Shown here piece after piece: positions 6,339-6,723 of a DNA stretch of 6,723 nucleotides. Within the stretch, counting starts at the first letter, position 1. Every line of letters begins with the position of its first letter. Under the pieces are notes generated by a model. It was not told the origin of the DNA. It saw only the letters and a program-made list of their open reading frames with translations, and made no database searches. The DNA is from Saprospiraceae bacterium (GTDB taxonomy: Bacteria; Bacteroidota; Bacteroidia; Chitinophagales; Saprospiraceae): assembly GCA_023300255.1 (NCBI GenBank), contig JALZWC010000280.1, positions 1 to 6,723 of the forward strand. Reading direction: 5' to 3'. The translations under genes and the position numbers were made by a program.

Positions 6339-6394
6339 TTTGACAACGAACGACGTTCCTTCGAGGAACGTCGTTCGTATTGACATTTGTCAAA
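6339..6394 (+). terminator. Terminator-like hairpin after the lipoprotein gene
   Basis: Arms 6346-6360 and 6364-6378 are a perfect 15-bp inverted repeat around a 3-nt TCG loop (CGAACGACGTTCC / GGAACGTCGTTCG). An outer 8-bp repeat, TTTGACAA (6339-6346) and TTGTCAAA (6387-6394), brackets it. It begins about 20 nt after the stop at 6323, as expected of a terminator, but no U-run follows the stem. It could instead be a 3'-end stabilising hairpin or a small repeat. Confidence 0.55.
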
Positions 6395-6410
6395 AACCAA
6401 AAATAAATAC

Positions 6411-6441
6411 TTGAGTTTACTGTCTCCTTTTCGTACCTTTA
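6411..6441 (+). promoter_or_regulatory. Candidate Bacteroidota promoter for the last gene
   Basis: TTG (6411-6413) and TACCTTTA (6434-6441) are 20 nt apart. This is close to the Bacteroidota consensus TTG-N19-21-TAnnTTTG, with only the last base off. Transcription would start near 6448, leaving a leader of about 220 nt that contains the 6470-6644 element. Without the element and one duplication the leader would be about 37 nt, a normal length. Confidence 0.45.
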
Positions 6442-6469
6442 TTAACTTCTTATGCGCATTTCAATAATT

Positions 6470-6644
6470 GTAACTACTCAGATGTCTGGGGCGAGGAGTC
6501 AGGGATCAGATAGCGTCATGTTAAAAGAAGTTTTCATTTTCATAAACCAAGAATAAGTGTTTTGCAATAAAGCACCTTGTAAACTTGGCAGTAGCACTCT
6601 TTTCCTGACACCTGACACCTCACTCCTGACACCTGAGTAGTTAC
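6470..6644. mobile_element. 175-bp MITE-like element with 8-bp flanking duplication
   Basis: The terminal inverted repeats GTAACTACTCAG (6470-6481) and CTGAGTAGTTAC (6633-6644) are perfect over 12 bp and continue imperfectly to 33 of 40 positions (6470-6509 with 6605-6644). CAATAATT abuts both ends (6462-6469 and 6645-6652), as a target-site duplication would. Subterminal sequence is repetitive (GAGGAGTCAGG on the left; repeated CCTGACACCT on the right). The centre holds a hairpin, GTGTTTT/AAAGCAC, within CCAAG/CTTGG. There is no open frame of note, so it is non-autonomous if mobile. It ends 23 nt before the next start codon. Confidence 0.75.
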
Positions 6645-6667
6645 CAATAATTTATAAATTTATTTTT

Positions 6668-6723
6668 ATGAAAAATTTACTACTCCTTTTCTTATTTATT
6701 CTCAGTTCTACTATGATGATAGC
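6668..6723 (+). CDS. Start of an exported protein, cut by window end
   Basis: The ATG at 6668-6670 opens a frame to the window edge reading MKNLLLLFLFILSSTMMI. A single Lys followed by a long Leu/Ile/Phe run is a typical signal peptide (Sec or lipoprotein type). No cleavage site or domain is reached, so the product cannot be named. The upstream context is AT-rich with no Shine-Dalgarno, as often in Bacteroidota. A promoter candidate and the 6470-6644 element lie upstream on the same strand. Confidence 0.6.
   Translation, partial: MKNLLLLFLFILSSTMMI

Larger units (their letters stand above)
6324..6667. other. Intergenic region: hairpin, promoter, inserted element
   Basis: These 344 nt hold no complete gene. 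In order they carry the terminator-like hairpin just past the lipoprotein stop, a promoter candidate at 6411-6441, the element at 6470-6644 with its flanking duplications, and a 15-nt AT-rich leader before the next ATG. Confidence 0.7.

Noticed and set aside
1578..6505. Shared AGGGATCAG in the 1579 palindrome and the 6470 element
   Set aside because: A 9-bp match with different surrounding bases is too little to link the two elements.

Overview
The window is AT-rich and looks like a chromosomal segment of a Bacteroidota bacterium. The reasons are an xerC-raiA pair in the arrangement common in that phylum, a stand-alone TonB C-terminal domain protein, a very large FG-GAP/VCBS + ASPIC/UnbV lipoprotein of a type abundant there, weak or absent Shine-Dalgarno sequences, and promoter candidates of the TTG-N-TAnnTTTG kind. 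A finer assignment (for example a Saprospiria-like lineage) would be a guess.

Layout. (1) 1-1518, minus strand: a Xer tyrosine recombinase followed after 52 nt by a short HPF/RaiA ribosome-hibernation factor. The unit ends in a long stem-loop terminator at 85-132 whose two non-Watson-Crick positions become G-U pairs only in the minus-strand transcript. (2) 1519-1920: a divergent intergenic region filled largely by an imperfect palindrome (1579-1737), plus promoter candidates. (3) 1921-2352, plus strand: a 143-aa TonB C-terminal domain protein with no membrane anchor. (4) 2353-3023: a gene-free stretch dense in inverted repeats. It holds a 27-bp-arm inverted repeat (2472-2576) and, next to it, a nested structure: a palindromic element (about 2685-3000) interrupted by a second TIR element (2742-2894) that is flanked by a perfect 9-bp duplication. 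(5) 3024-6323, plus strand: a 1099-aa lipoprotein with seven calcium-loop repeats, an ASPIC/UnbV-like domain, and seven more repeats. (6) 6324-6667: a hairpin terminator candidate, a good promoter candidate, and a third element (6470-6644) with 12-bp perfect TIRs and an 8-bp flanking duplication, lying between that promoter and the next start codon. (7) 6668-6723: the signal-peptide start of a gene cut by the window end.

How it fits together. The protein-coding genes are of known kinds: a recombinase with a ribosome-hibernation factor, and cell-envelope proteins. The unusual content is between the genes. At least three, probably four, short non-coding palindromic elements sit in or near 5' leaders. 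Two have the hallmarks of transposition (terminal inverted repeats plus flanking direct repeats) and one of these has jumped into another. Two end within about 10-25 nt of start codons of exported proteins. They could add structured RNA to leaders, or they could simply be tolerated there; the sequence alone cannot decide.
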